Assembly (NCBI GenBank): GCA_949752795.1
Contig: OX457056.1
Location: 89,798,942-89,862,941, forward strand
DNA from: Hyperoodon ampullatus
Taxonomy: Eukaryota > Chordata > Mammalia > Artiodactyla > Ziphiidae
DNA: 64,000 nucleotides
Direction: 5' to 3'
In this document: positions 36,161 through 48,485 of the stretch, piece by piece
Layout of the letters: the number at the start of each line of letters is the position of its first letter
Numbering within the stretch: the first letter of the stretch is position 1
Made by a program: the position numbers and the translations under genes
Notes under the pieces: generated by a model
Told to the model about the DNA's origin: nothing
Database searches by the model: none
What the model saw: the letters and a program-made list of their open reading frames with translations, nothing else

Positions 36161-36389
36161 GAAAAGTATGTGATAAAAATTCAAGGAACCATGCAAGACT
36201 GAGATTTTGTTCGTTTCTTGTAAGGAAAGAGGCTGCCTGAATTTGCCTTAAGGTCCGGTGGGGAAATATTTGAATATGTAAAATAGAGGAATAGAGGAAG
36301 TTCCTTAAAAAATTGGTTCTGAGTAGCATAAAAGCAGAAATGGAAACATTGATCTTAGCGAAAAGCAAACCCTCGGGCTTTTCTAATTA

Positions 36390-36457
36390 TTGGGCTGGCC
36401 AAAAAAGTTTGTTGGGGTTTTTCCATAAGTTGTTATGGAACTTTTTGGCCGACCCAG
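36390..36457. mobile_element. Mariner-type palindromic MITE
   Basis: Left end tgggctggccaaaaaagttt and right end aactttttggccgacccag are inverted copies, flanked by TA (36388-36389 and 36458-36459). The 68-bp element could fold into a hairpin with about 12 unpaired bases on the left arm. It resembles a mariner family common in cetartiodactyls. It lies 450 bp upstream of coding exon 2. Confidence 0.85.
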
Positions 36458-36910
36458 TATTTTGAGCCTTGTTTGAATCTTATGTTTGGACAATCAAATT
36501 AACTTCTGAAAGTTAGAGAGTTGGTTTTTGTTGTTTTGTTTTTTGTTTTTACAACACATTAACTCTGAATTTCCTCTTAAGTTTTTTGAACTTTTGAAAA
36601 GAAAATAGTACTTCCTACTGTGCTTTATATTTATGTGTTATACAATTCAAGACTGTCACATTGCAATATTTACTATAATATATGTAATAAATAATATCTC
36701 ACATTTATTAAAGTATGCTCAAGCCAGATGTCTGGGGGGGTAATAAATTGTTCATTCAAATTTGTTAGATTTTGCTAGTTCTCTCTGTTTTGTAGCATCC
36801 AAAATCAGCTGATAGAAACTTGTAGGGAAACACCGTCAGGTCTTTTGCCTCTTTTGCTGCAGGCTTTTACATGATATGTTAACACCTCCTTGTGTGTGTT
36901 TGGGTTGCAG

Positions 36911-37105
36911 AGTCGCCAATTTATATTTCCTGTTTCTAGTTGTCTTGAATTGGGTGCCTTTGGTAGAAGCCTTCCAAAAGGAAATTACAATGCTGCCTCT
37001 GGTGGTTGTCCTTACAATTATTGCAATTAAAGATGGCTTGGAAGATTACCGAAAATACAAACTTGACAAACAGATCAACAACTTAGTAACTAAAGTTTAC
37101 AGTAG
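36911..37105 (+). CDS. ATP10D: ATP10D coding exon 2: TM1-TM2
   Basis: Acceptor 'tgtttgggttgcag', donor agtag|gtaagt. The first base completes Arg97 and the exon ends two bases into Arg162. It encodes the first membrane hairpin: TM1 about 100-119 (NLYFLFLVVLNWVPLVEAF) and TM2 about 124-142 (ITMLPLVVVLTIIAIKDGLE), followed by the charged cytosolic stalk DYRKYKLDKQINNLVTKVYS that enters the actuator domain. In P4-ATPases this hairpin lines part of the lipid path. Residue 98 is Val where I recall Ala in human. An ATG-started frame from 36876 includes intron sequence and is not the real start. Confidence 0.95.
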
Positions 37106-38112
37106 GTAAGTGTAACAGGAGCTGTGCTGGGGAATACACAGGCATCATTTAGAAACATGCAGAATGTTACTTTTTCCCCCTTAGGTGTGACTAGGACACT
37201 TTGGGGGGGGGTGTGTTTTCAACTAATATTTATTCAAGTCCTACAGGGAATTAAATTCAGGCATCATAGGAAAACAATAATGTGTAAGCCATTGTCACCC
37301 TGGGAATTGATAAAGCAAGAGCTTCTATAATTTAGGCATAAGTGGAACTGAAAGGATTAAACTTCAAACCATAAGAAGGAAAGCAAGCAGTTAGTTTTTA
37401 ATCCTAGATGTTACAATTTGGGATTAAGAGAGGATGGGATATGAAAAACATGAATGAATATGGAAAAACAACATGGGAAATGAAAAAAGAGAAGATGAGC
37501 TTCCTGTGGAGGAAAGGAACTGTGAGAAATGGAGAAGTGTGTTCTTTTTTGTGCACAAAGCCAGCAGCCTATAAAACTCTTCCTGCTGTGGCAACAACAG
37601 AGGGCATTCGTAATAGGAGGTCTTTTCACAAGCACATTTGCTCTGTTGGAGACTTGTATTTTCAGTATTTATGAAATAGAAAGCCAAGAATAAAGTCCAT
37701 TAAGGTGAGTTTTGAACCCTGCTGTTTATTAATGACTACATTTATGAATGCTACAATGCTAGTGTCCGGAGACATTTATCACACTGGGATGTATTCCTTC
37801 AAGTCATGTGCATATTGTTGTAGGGGTAAACCCATGGGGGATGGTTTACAAAATTGGGATTGTGCTACATATATTTTATTCTAATTCTTTTAGCCTAATA
37901 TTACACCATAAATATTTCCGATGTCTTTAACCTTCAAGAAAGTACTTTTAATAGCTGCATTGTCTATAATATGACTCTAAGGTAATTTAACATTTCCCAT
38001 ATTTATATAATTCTGAGAATGTATGTTTCAGTGAGTATTCTTATACAAAAGTGTTGAAGATCTATGATTATTTCAGCATTATAATTAGAAATGGAATTAC
38101 TAGATCAAAGAG
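37106..38112. other. Intron 3 start, no gene
   Basis: Donor-proximal intron. 37860-38110 resembles an old L1 3' end in reverse ('tgcattgtctataatatgac', 'aatggaattactagatcaaa'). The overlapping frames at 37408-37687 on both strands have no recognisable similarity. Confidence 0.4.
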
Positions 38113-38127
38113 GAGGAATATATTTTA

Positions 38128-39105
38128 AAATTTATTTTACTGAAGTATAGTTGATTTACAATGTTGTTAATTTCTGCTGTACAGCAAAGTGATTCAGTTA
38201 TATGTATATACATTCTTTTTTATATTCTTTTCTATGATGATTTATTACAGGATACTGAATATAGTTCCATGTGCTATACAGTAGGACCTTATTGTCTATC
38301 CATTCTATATATAATAGTTTGCATCTGCTTATCTCAAACTCCCAATCCATCCTCCCCCACTGCCCTCCCCCTTGGCAACCACAAGTTTGTTCTCTATGTC
38401 TGTGAGTCTGTTTGTTTCATAGATAAGTTCATTTGTGTCATATTTTAGATTCCACATATAAGTGATATCATATAGTATTTGTCTCTTTCTGACTTACTTC
38501 GCTTAGTATGATTTCTAGTTGCATCCATGTTGCTGTAAATGGCATTATTTCATTCTTTTTTTTTTTTTTTTTTTTTCTTTTGCGGTACGTGGGCCTCTCT
38601 CTGCTGTGGCCTCTCCCGTTTTGGAGCACAGGCTCCGGATGCGCAGGCTCAGTGGCCATAGCTCACGGGCCCAGCTGCTCCGCGGCATGTGGGATCCTTC
38701 TGACCGGGGCACGAACCTGCGTCCCCTGCATCGGCAGGCGGACTCTCAACCACTGCGCCACCAGGGAAGCCCTATTTCATTCTTTTTTTATGACTGAATA
38801 GTATTCCTGTGTGTGTGTGTGTGTATATATATATGTGTATACTTTACCTTCTTTATCCATTCATCTGTCGCTGGACACTTAAGGTTGCTTCCATGTCTTG
38901 ACTATTGTAAATAGTGCTGCTATGAACATCGGGATGCATGTATCTTTTCAAATTATGTTTTTTCTCTGGATATACACCCAGGAGTAGGATTGCTGGATCA
39001 TATGGTAGCTCTATCTTTAGTTTTTTAAGGAACCTCCATACTGTTTTCCATAGTGGCTGCACCAATTTACATTCCCACCCACAGTGTAGGAGGATTCCCT
39101 TTTCA
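38128..39105 (-). mobile_element. 5'-truncated L1 (3'UTR and ORF2 end)
   Basis: Reverse L1 3' end. ORF2 C-terminal protein is readable at 39110-38990 ([20 protein letters not shown]). Flanks 'aggaatatattttaa' (38113-38127) and 'aggaatatatttaa' (from 39107) form a target duplication. A short SINE interrupts it at 38561. Confidence 0.88.
38561..38772 (-). mobile_element. Short CHR-type SINE
   Basis: Duplication tatttcattcttttt at 38546-38560 and 38773-38787; poly-T tail and full reverse body. Nested in the L1 at 38128. A TG/TA simple repeat follows at 38808-38833. Confidence 0.92.
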
Positions 39106-39439
39106 AGAAGGAATATATTTAAGTCCTTATTTGGGTGGCTTTTATTAAAATAAATTACAAAGTTTATAATGTTAATTCTCTGGAGTTCCCTTTCATGAGA
39201 AATGTATCTACTTCTTAAAGTCATCATTAGGAATAGATTTGTGAAATTCTGAATATGTTAACTGCTTTACAAGTAAGGGTTTGGTGTTACTTGTTTTCAT
39301 TTCAGAGTTTGGAAAGCTTATGGATTATTCTGAGGATAGTGAGTGTGGTAACTTGGCCTGAGGGGAGTAACCAAGTAAAGGGGCAGTAATCAGAAATAAA
39401 AAGTTAGAGAGGGAATTTGAAGCCTACTGTTGGAGACAC

Positions 39440-39937
39440 TCCATGACCAGGATACTGCTTAGACACTGAGTGAAAGAGTTCTCCAGAGAAACAGAATCAA
39501 TAAGAATAAGATTTATTTTAAGGAATTGGCTCATGGGATTGTGGAGGCTAAGAATCCCACTATCTTCCATCTGCAATCTGGAGTCCCAGGAAAGCCAGCA
39601 GTGTAGTTTGAAGGCCAGAGAGCGACGGTGTAGATTCCAGTCCGAGACTGAAGGCCTGAGAATCAGGAGTGTCAAGGGCGGATCAGTGTCCCAGCTCAGT
39701 CAGTCAGGCAGAGAGTGAATTCAACCTTCCTTCACCTTTTTGTTCTATTCAGGCCCTCAACGGATTGGATGATGCCCACCCACACTGGGGAGGGCCATCT
39801 GCTTTACTCAGTTCACCAATTCAAATGCTAATCTCTTCCAGAAACACTCACAGACACACCTAGAAATAATGTTGAACCAAATACCTGGGCATCCTGTGGC
39901 CCAGTGAAATTGACTCATAAAATTAACCATCACAGAT
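39440..39937. repeat. LTR-like ancient repeat
   Basis: Phrases 'agttctccagagaaacagaa', 'aaggaattggctcatgggat', 'ttgttctattcaggccctca', 'gatgatgcccacccacactg' and the end 'aaaattaaccatcaca' follow a common mammalian repeat consensus that I recognise but do not name. Overlapping 82-83 aa frames are artefacts. Confidence 0.65.
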
Positions 39938-40210
39938 ATTTTCCTTTAGGGGTACAGAATGCATCTTTTGAGTTAAGAAGTAACATGGTAAACGTTGTGC
40001 TTTAGGAGGATTGGTCCTCTCAGGTCATGGGAATGGCTTCTATATAGATCTGCCTCTACTAATCAATCCAGGGTACTATTGGGAGTAGATGCTAAGTACA
40101 GGAGGGGATTCATAGAAGAGATACTATGAAGAAGAACCCAATGGAATTTGGTGAACTTTTGTGATTTTTTTTTTTTTTTCTGCTTTGGAGGATAAAAGTA
40201 CCACTGATAG

Positions 40211-40421
40211 GGCTTCCCTGGTGGTGCAGTGGTTGAGAGTCTGCCTGCCGATGCAGGGGGACACGGGTTCGTGCCCCAGTCCGGGAAGATCCCACATGCC
40301 GCGGAGCGGCTGGGCCCGTGAGCCATGGCCGCTGAGCCTGTGCATCCGGAGCCTGTGCTCTGCAATGGGAGAGGCCACAACAGTGAGAGGCCCACATACC
40401 GCAAAAAAAAAAAAAAAAAAT
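40211..40421 (+). mobile_element. Short CHR-type SINE
   Basis: Perfect 15-bp duplication aagtaccactgatag at 40196-40210 and 40422-40436; complete body and pure A tail. In ATP10D sense orientation. The 175-aa minus-strand frame spanning it is SINE antisense plus flank. Confidence 0.95.
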
Positions 40422-40436
40422 AAGTACCACTGATAG

Positions 40437-41670
40437 AAACAAGGAGCATTAAATTCATCTCAGGTAGAGTGAACTGTAAATGATAGTAAGACAGGCATCT
40501 AAGTGGAAATGCCCAGTGGGCAAATAGGGCACACATATTACAGAAGTTCTCGAAGGAAGGAAAAGCTACAGAGAGAAATTTCAAAGTCATCAGTCCCTTT
40601 ACGAGTTAGGAGTTTGACGTAAATCCTCAAGGGAGAAAATGTGAAGAGCTAAAAGACTGAGCTTTGAGCCCAGAGGTAGGCACCTGTTTCAGCCTTTGGA
40701 AAGACTTCAGAGGCTCCATTGGACAGATGCTGTCACTATTCTGAGATCTCAGAGCATTTGGCATATTTCTTGGGTTGATTTCAGTGCTCTGATATAGACT
40801 CAACTTTCATAAGACACTAATTCTAAATTTGTCAGACTAGAGATTCTGTTCTATTCTAGTTTCCAAGTCAGAATAAATGGTATCTAAGTTTAAAAGTTTA
40901 GTTTTATAATAAACAGAAGTATATTCTGAACAAATTTAAGTTCACTTGACTGACCAAGAGTTCAACCAGATGACATAATTTTTTTGTTGTTATTTTGGGA
41001 GGACAATAACTCAAAGCCTTGTCCTGATAGTGGAAATTTGTCTTCAGTGTTACATGAGCCAATGATTAGGGAAGACTTCTCTGAAGAAGTGATATTTAAG
41101 CCAAAACCTGTAGGATTCTGAATTTTGTTCATTATTAGAATTCTTCAGTGGCTTTCTCCAAATTGATTTTAAAGACCTATTATAGGAAACAAAATAACTT
41201 TTTTCTCTTTTGTAAGATGATGTGAACTGTACTTAAATAAGGAAAAATTGGTTCTCTTTTTTTTTTCTTATACTCATGTCTAATCTAAAGGGAACCAGAA
41301 AAATTGATGTATAGAAAAAATTAAAAAATAGTTCATGGTTTTTATTTTAAAGTCATAGAGCACTTTACTGAAACAGAGCTGTTGAATCATTTGATGACAT
41401 TTAAATTCTTATTATGTGCCAGGGATAGAGAGGTGAAATGTTCATGTAGTCTCTGCCTTCAAAAAATAGCTGTAGGAAATAGGATTTTACAGTGATTATA
41501 TGATGAACAAAATCCATATTTTGACCAATTTTAAGATTGCTCAGCTAATGCCAAATTTAGCAAATGGAAAGAATACTTATATGTATTTTTAAATACAAAT
41601 TCTTGTACATAAATAATTGCTGACTTTTAGTGCTAGTTTAGAGTTGTTACTGTGTGTTTGTTTGCTTTTT
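40437..41670. other. Intron 3, nothing clearly assigned
   Basis: AT-rich. 41395-41480 ('cttattatgtgccagggata') resembles the start of an old mammalian repeat. Confidence 0.35.
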
Positions 41671-41679
41671 TAGCTTATT

Positions 41680-41870
41680 CTAAAAAGTTCTAATCCTGAT
41701 TCCTTCACTTAGTAGCTGTGTAGCCTTGGGCAAATTATGTAAACTAGCTAAACTCCAGTTCCCTTCATTATGAATAAAATAGTATAAAACAGTAAACATA
41801 GTATCTAACCCTTTCAAGTGCTAAGTAAAGGTTAGCTATTATGATTATTATAAGTTAATAATGACTATAA
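41680..41870 (+). repeat. MIR SINE
   Basis: Forward MIR: 'cttagtagctgtgtagcctt', 'gggcaaattatgtaaact', 'gtgctaagtaaaggttagct'. Confidence 0.85.
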
Positions 41871-42573
41871 GCTAGAGTTTGTCACATGATCAAGTCATTT
41901 AATTAATATTTGAGAACTTGTTAAAACATTGTATGATTTTATAAATACTAAAATTTCCTAATGGGAAACCTAGTATAATTTTTTTTCTCAGGGGTCCCTT
42001 TAGACATAGTTTGGATCTGTTTTAGGTGATTTGCATATAAGCTTAAAGATGAGATGCAATATTCTTTTCAATTGTTTAAGGTCTAGTCCAAGATATCACT
42101 TTATGATTGCATTTCATAATAGAATTGGATAGCTCTTTATGTCTTTTTATTATATTCTATGTAATTTGCTTTTGTTTGGTGTAGAAGAAATAATGCTTAC
42201 ATTCTGACCCCTCCTCCCTTGTTCTTGGAACAAATTATAAGGATATAAAGAAATAAACGTGGGCTCTAAGACCATGTCTTGCTGATTTAAGTTAATGTAC
42301 TAACTTAAATTCTTATTAAATACAAAGAAATTACTTTAGAGGACAGATTATTTCTCAGTAAAATTAAGTTGAAAGTATGCAGCTATTAAATCTTGCAAGC
42401 TTCTGGAAGAAGCATATTACCATTTCTATGCAGATAATTTGGTTCTTATTCGTAATAATATGTGGTCTTTCACAAGGTGCTTAATTTTCTTTGGGAAAGT
42501 ATCATAGGGAAATAACAAACACTAGAATAGAAATTAAACATTTAAATCCTATTATACTGCAATTACATTAAAA

Positions 42574-42624
42574 TGAACTATTATCCAAAACCTGACTTAA
42601 GGTTGAACTATTATCCAAAACCTG
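42574..42624. repeat. Local tandem duplication
   Basis: 'tgaactattatccaaaacct' occurs at 42574 and again at 42604, 30 bp apart, with the preceding bases partly repeated. The rest of 41900-43070 shows no gene; 42690-42810 resembles an old repeat ('aagtgcctactgtgttgtag'). Confidence 0.85.
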
Positions 42625-43079
42625 CCTTTAAAATGGCAGCCATTTGCAAGGTTTTAAGGTTTGCTTCAAGGATAATAGAAGTGTGCTGAAAATAAAACTA
42701 TTAATCATCCAGCAAATTTAAGTGCCTACTGTGTTGTAGGCACTGAGAGATTTAGAGGTTTAAACAAAAAACAGATAAAATGCCTGCCCTCCAGGAACTT
42801 ATACTGTTTTCTGATCTTTAAAAATCACCACATTGTTGGTGTTAGGAGTTTAAAAATACTAGCTAATGTTAATATTTTAGAATTATCTCATAAATTCATA
42901 GAATTTCATGATTCTTGAAATGAGACTAAATATCAGTGGCCTAAGATATTAACCTTATTGACTCGTGACATTTTCCAAAGCAGTGGTTCTTGAAATTCAC
43001 TTTCTAATACACAATTAAACCATGTTTTGTTTGGTGGTCATTGGTAAGTTACTATAGCTGGGAGTAAAGTCTAGTATTT

Positions 43080-43300
43080 GAGAGATGGACTCTGGAGCTA
43101 CCTGCTTTGTTTCAAATCCCAGGAATACTAGGAACTGTGTGACCTGGAGCTAGTGACTTAACCTGTCAAAGTCAGTTTTTCTCATTTCTAAGAGGTGGGG
43201 GAGTGGGGCATAGTGCATTCATCGTACCACCCACATAACACTGTTATAAAAATTAAATGAATTGATGAATATAAAGCATCCAGTAAATCTTAGCTGATCT
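43080..43300 (+). repeat. MIR SINE
   Basis: Forward MIR head 'ggactctggagctacctgct', then 'gtgtgacctggagctagtga' and 'aaattaaatgaattgatgaa'. Confidence 0.8.
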
Positions 43301-43349
43301 TGTGTCCAGCGATTATTCAGTATTTGCAATTTATAAACTGTTTTTAGTG

Positions 43350-43560
43350 TTTTATTGGAAAAATACTAAAGAACATCAAAAAGAAAAACCCATTCATAAT
43401 CCCACTCTTTCTCTCTTTCAATTTGTTAAAGTAGAAGGTAGAAGTCCACGTTTTCTGTCTTTCCACCTCTCTCCTTCCAACCTCCACCCCAGTGGAATCA
43501 CTATTAATAGTCCAGTGTATTCTTCCCAACTTTCCCCAGTGACCGTGTATTGACATAAAA
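43350..43560 (-). repeat. Ancient L1-like 3' fragment
   Basis: 'cattcataatcccactcttt' and 'ccagtgtattcttcccaact' follow the order of old L1 3' regions in reverse. Confidence 0.4.
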
Positions 43561-43859
43561 GCTGTGTGACATTGAATTCCTAAAGAAGCAAAATGGGTCT
43601 AGAAGTTTGCCTGAAGAATGGATTATAAGTGCTATATCCTGACCAGTGAGAGTAATTACAGAAGCACAAATAACCAAGTAGATACAAGAAATTCTAGCTG
43701 TACATTTAGGCTGTGGGAGAAGGAGAAAGTTCTTTTACTACTTTTAATTCTATATCCGAGAAGGAAATAGAACCTCATGTTGAGTCTACCACAATTAAAA
43801 ATTCTCAAAGCTAGTTAAAATTGGCAATGAGCCTTTGTCACTTAGCTTGTAGTTCCAAG

Positions 43860-44180
43860 CATCATGCTCTCCCATGCCCTATGGCATTGTGCCTCCACTC
43901 TCACTCTGACTGATACACTGTCCCACCTTTCTTCACCTGACTCACTCTAGATCTTCCTGCAAGGCTCACCTCCTCCAGAGCTAAATGTCCCAACTGTTTG
44001 CTCCCATAATAACCTGTGCATACCTCTCTTATAAAATTACTGTTTGTGTCACTTTTTCAAATTTTGACCATAACTTCCATAGGGAGATCACCATATCTTA
44101 ATCACTTTTGTATTCTTAGCACCTGACATGGTAACTCACATAAATTAAGAGCAGTATGTGTTTAATTGAACTAGCTACCT
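43860..44180 (+). repeat. L2 3' end fragment
   Basis: 'caaggctcacctcctccaga' followed by 'tgtattcttagcacctgaca' is L2 3' text. Confidence 0.6.
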
Positions 44181-44469
44181 ATTGGGAAAATTAGCTACTT
44201 TAAAAAAATCCTAGTATGGACTCCAAATGGGGAAAAATGAAGTTAATTTAATTGTAAAATTGACCTCATTTGAATTTTGTTCCAATGTAGAGTAAATAAA
44301 CTTGTCCCTTAGAGGAATTCTATTTCTTGTGTTTGAAAGAAAAATAAAATCCTTAAGCCTAATATCAAATCTGTCTTCTCTCCCTACTTTCACACATTCT
44401 CAGCAAATTTTCTTATAGCTTTCTTCATAGAAAAAGTAGAGGTCATTAAGCATGAATTAGGTACTTCAG

Positions 44470-45470
44470 TTCTTTCTTACATCGTCTACATCTTCACCTA
44501 CTTCCTTCTGACTTTACCTGAAAAGGTGACTCCCTGCCTTGTAATAGTAATTCTTTCATCTGCATTCTTAATTCCATTCCTTGTTACTTCTCCATAGCCT
44601 CAAACAGCACCCTCCAACTCTGTCCTCTCTTCTACCTTGCCTTCTCCATGGGCTTCTTCCCTGCATGCTATGTGCATGCCCAGTTCTTTCATCCTTACTG
44701 TCCTTTGCCTTACCTTCCCTTGCAGTGGCTGCTTTCACCCTTTATTCCTTTCAGGGCTAAACTTCATGAAATATTCTACTTCTTCAACTTCCAATTATGC
44801 CTTAATTCACTGGAGGTCTCACTTTCTTCTTCACTCTCCTCATCAACAGTATCATGCTATCAACTTGATAGCAGACATTCTAATAACCACATATCACAGG
44901 CATGACCCCTTTGTGGCTTTTGTTACTATGATGGCTCCCTTTTTGAAATTTTTGAAATTTCCTTCTTTTTTGATTTCTCTGACATTTCCTCTTGGGTCGT
45001 TACCTAGGTACTTTATGTACCTAGGACTTGCAAGTTTATATTTCTACTCATGAACTTCCGATCAAAACCATCAAAATGCTGGACCTCTTCAATTTTATAT
45101 CTCACTTCAAATAAAAACTTTGCAAACCAAATTTACTATCTTCACCATGATGCAATCAGTTGCTTCTAAAATCTGGGACATGCTGAAAGGCACCACTCAC
45201 CATACAAGTTAGATACCGTAGTGTCACCCTTGATAACTTTGCATGTAATAAGTCACAATACTTGTCTCTAGTACCCAAATATGTCTTGATTTAATCTCCT
45301 TTCATCCATCCTTTTTGCTGCCTTAATTCTAACCATCTTTATCCCTCCCCTGAATTATTTCAATAACTTTCCATTGGTTCCTTGCGATTCCTATTTCTAA
45401 CCAGCCTGCCACGCAACAATTCATCCGTTACCCTGTAGCAGGAGTTAGCAGGTAGAAATAGAATATGTCC
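44470..45470 (+). repeat. L2 LINE, ORF2 remnant
   Basis: Order of blocks follows L2 ORF2: 'tcttcactctcctcatcaac' to 'ggcttttgttactatgatgg', then 'gtgtcacccttgataacttt' and 'cctcccctgaattatttcaa'. The frames here (138 aa at 44637, 85 aa at 44648) are remnants without intact domains. Confidence 0.5.
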
Positions 45471-45565
45471 TTCTGTGAACCTTCAGTGAATATCCATTTT
45501 CTATGGAATGAAATCCCTACTCCTAGGAATGGCAGTGAGACTGAACCTTCAAAATATGACTCCTG

Positions 45566-46266
45566 GGTTCCTTATAAAACTAAAAATAGAACTACCATAC
45601 AACACAGCAATCCCACTACTGGGCATATACACTGAGAAAACCATAATTCAAAAAGAGTCATGTACCACAATGTTCATTGTGGCTCTATTTACAATAGCCA
45701 GGACATGGAAGCAACCTAAGTGTCCATCGACAAATGAATGGATAAAGAAGATGTGGCACATATATACAATGGACTATTACTCAGCCATAAAAAGAAACGA
45801 AATTGAGTTATTTGTAGTGAGGTGGATGGACCTAGAGTCTGTCATAAAGAGTGAAGTAACTCAGAAAGAGAAAAACATACCGTATGCTAACACATATATA
45901 TGGAATCTAAAAAAAAAAAAATGTTATGAAGAACCTAGGGGCAGGACAGGAATGAAGACGCAGAGAATAGACTTGAGGACACGGGGAGGGGGAAGGGTAA
46001 GCTGGGACGAAGTAAGAGAGCGGCATGGACATATATACACTACCAAATATAAAATAGATAGCTAGTGGGAAGCAGCTGCATAGCACAGGGAGATCAGCTC
46101 GGTGCTTTGTGACCACCTAGAGGGGTGGGATAGGGAGGGTGGGAGGGAGGGAGATGCAAGAGGGAGGAGATATGGGGATATATGTATATGTATAACTGAT
46201 TCACTTTGTTATAAAGCAGAAACTAACACACCATTGTAAAGCAATTATACTCCAATAAAGATGTTA

Positions 46267-46301
<35 letters not shown>
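45566..46301 (+). mobile_element. Younger L1, 5'-truncated, with TSD
   Basis: ORF2 C-terminus is readable from 45570 (IELPYNTAIPLLGIY, TIARTWKQPKCPSTNEWIKK, YYSAIKRNEIELF), then a 3'UTR ending 'caataaagatgtt', a good polyadenylation signal. The duplication atatgactcctg lies at 45554-45565 and 46302-46313. Less decayed than the copies at 6135 and 38128. Sense with ATP10D. Confidence 0.92.
46122..46151 (+). other. G-quadruplex-prone tract in L1 3'UTR
   Basis: Within 30 nt there are six or more runs of three or four G separated by 1-2 bases (46122-46151), on the coding strand of both the L1 and ATP10D. A G-rich tract at this place is a known feature of L1 3'UTRs. Confidence 0.8.

Positions 46302-46305
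<4 letters not shown>
46271..46305. repeat. (TA)n microsatellite grown from L1 tail
   Basis: About 17 TA units directly after the L1 poly-A remnant 'gttaaaaa' and merging with the target duplication. Confidence 0.95.
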
Positions 46306-46307
<2 letters not shown>

Positions 46308-46313
46308 CTCCTG

Positions 46314-47647
46314 CCTACCTTTTTGGTCTTCTCTCTGTTACTTCCATGCCATGGAAGAGTAAACTGGGGTATACTAGAAAAAAATTGTTAAAACAAACCA
46401 TTGGTTTACCTTTCTTGATAAACTAACAAACTCTTTAGGTAAATAAGGAATTCTTTTATTTGGATTCAACCTGGTACATAAGATATTTTTGGAGAATATG
46501 TCCTGAAAATGTTTGTAGGTAGCCCTCTGAGCTAAGTATTTTTTGAAATAACCAATGTAATTCTGTATAGCAGAAGTTATAAAGTATTGGCTTAAGGTAG
46601 CATTTCTATTTAATATGAAGCATTCATTTTTAATATATAAGTCATATAGCTTAGAATATAACTATCTCCCAGGCTTCTTCGACAATGAATTTGAATATTG
46701 AGCTCCAAAAAATGTAATAGAAAATAAATCTTTACTTATAAAATAAGTGCATTTTTATGACAAATACTAGTTCTTTGCAGATATTTGGGAGGTGATAGGG
46801 GGATGAGACAGACCTTCCTAACATTTGTTGGCAGTATTGTGTGTGAAATGCTGCTTAACTAGTTATATAATAGTCTATGATACAAACGTCCTAATTCTTC
46901 TCTAAGGACAATGCTTTGTGGGGCTTAATTCATGCCATTGGTATGAAAAGGCATGAGAAGTTTGGCAAAAACTTTAACATAAATCAGGGCATTTATGGCA
47001 AGTCAACCTCAGTTCATGTGCCTTTCCTTTAAAAAGAATTGAATATATAGATTGGGAAAACTACACTTTTGAAAAGAGTTAAAATTTGGCATTCTCCTTT
47101 CTAGGGATCAACTGCAGCCAACACAGAACTACTTTAACCAGTATTTCAATTAAATGATAATTAGGGGTGTTAATCTGGTGGTATAATGATTTTTAAAGTG
47201 TTGTGTCTGGGTATTTATTTCATTTCTTTTGGGTTTTCTTTAATTTCTCCATCCTATCTGCCAGATAGGAAGCTCTCTTGAGAGCAGATAATGTGTCTTG
47301 GGCACTTATAGATCCTTGATACCTGACCACAGGATAGCACGCAGGAATTGCTTCATATATGAATAAACCCATCCAATGTTAATTTTAATTTTATTCAAGA
47401 ACTACTCAAATAGTGTAGTGGTTCAAAATCTCACAGGAAAAGAGAATTGATGTTTTGGCAGCTTAGTAACTGAATTTTCAGGTGAAGCAAGTTGAGGAAT
47501 TTAAGTTTTACCAATTCTCTGGCTTCCCCTTTTAGCATTTAACAGATTAAAATTCACCCTAACACTTTAAATTATATACTAAAATTAAAAAAGACTATTG
47601 TGTGTTTTTAGCTTGAGATTCTTTTTAAACTTTTTTTTCTATTTTAG
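46314..47647. other. Intron 3 end, mostly unassigned
   Basis: 47270-47380 resembles an L2 tail ('gaagctctcttgagagcaga'). The rest is AT-rich intron up to the acceptor of coding exon 3. Confidence 0.4.
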
Positions 47648-47852
47648 GAAAGAGAAAAAATATGTCGACAGATGCTGGAAAGATGTTACTGTTGGGGACT
47701 TTATTCGCCTTTCCTGTAACGAGGTCATTCCTGCAGATATGGTTTTACTCTTTTCCACTGATCCAGATGGAATCTGTCACATTGAGACTTCCGGTCTTGA
47801 TGGAGAGAGCAATTTAAAACAGAGGCAGGTGGTTCGGGGATACGCAGAGCAG
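47648..47852 (+). CDS. ATP10D: ATP10D coding exon 3: actuator domain with DGES
   Basis: Acceptor 'ttttttctattttag' (strong pyrimidine tract), donor gagcag|gtaaat. The first base completes Arg162 and the exon ends in phase 0 after Gln230. It begins [20 protein letters not shown] and continues through [16 protein letters not shown] to [14 protein letters not shown] at residues 213-216 (47799-47810) is the P4 form of the P-type TGES loop; its Glu drives dephosphorylation of the aspartyl-phosphate intermediate, coupled to lipid release. All four residues are present. Confidence 0.96.
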
Positions 47853-48349
47853 GTAAATAATGTGTTCTCCATTGGTGACATAAACATTTTCTTTTCAGAA
47901 GATGACTGAGCTCATTTTCACATGTACAGATAAAGAGACTTTTTAAACTCATTTTTACCTTTACAAAATGGAATTCTAGAGAGCTTAATGCAGCTCCAGA
48001 TATCAGTAGAGGTATGATATATTTTATAGATTATAGGATTTAATGACTTCGGAGTTCAGACATTTCAGTCTGACAATCATATATTTCTGGGAATTGAATT
48101 TAAGAAACCCAACACATTTTGCAATTTGGAAAATTCTTTTGCAATAGAAACAATCAACTTCTAACTTAGTTTTCTTAAACTTAGATTTTTTATATGTTAT
48201 GTCTGATTGAAGTTGGACATACCAGTCGGTCATTGTTCCTAAAATCTGTAATTACTTATATACCAAGGCCTTTTAAGAAATTTGTAACTTTTCATGTCAC
48301 AGAGCTCTGACCCTTCACCATGCTGTGGTGAGGGAAACAAGACCTTTGA

Positions 48350-48485
48350 AGTTATATTAACACGAGTTTGAATGAATCCCAGATCTGCTGTTTAATTACT
48401 GTGTTACTTAACCACTTTATGCCTCAGTTTCTTTATCTTAAAATGGAAATGATGATATTTGATCTATTAGAGAATTTTGTGACAT
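48350..48485 (+). repeat. MIR fragment
   Basis: 'acttaaccactttatgcctc' and 'agtttctttatcttaaaatg' in MIR order, inside intron 4. Confidence 0.75.

Noticed and set aside
39420..39940. Processed pseudogene
   Set aside because: The text matches a common LTR-like repeat and there is no poly-A tail or coding frame.
40063..40590. 175-aa minus-strand frame
   Set aside because: Its centre is SINE antisense; the flanks have no similarity I recognise.
44637..45053. 138-aa frame as a possible gene
   Set aside because: The DNA follows L2 LINE order and the frame lacks any domain.
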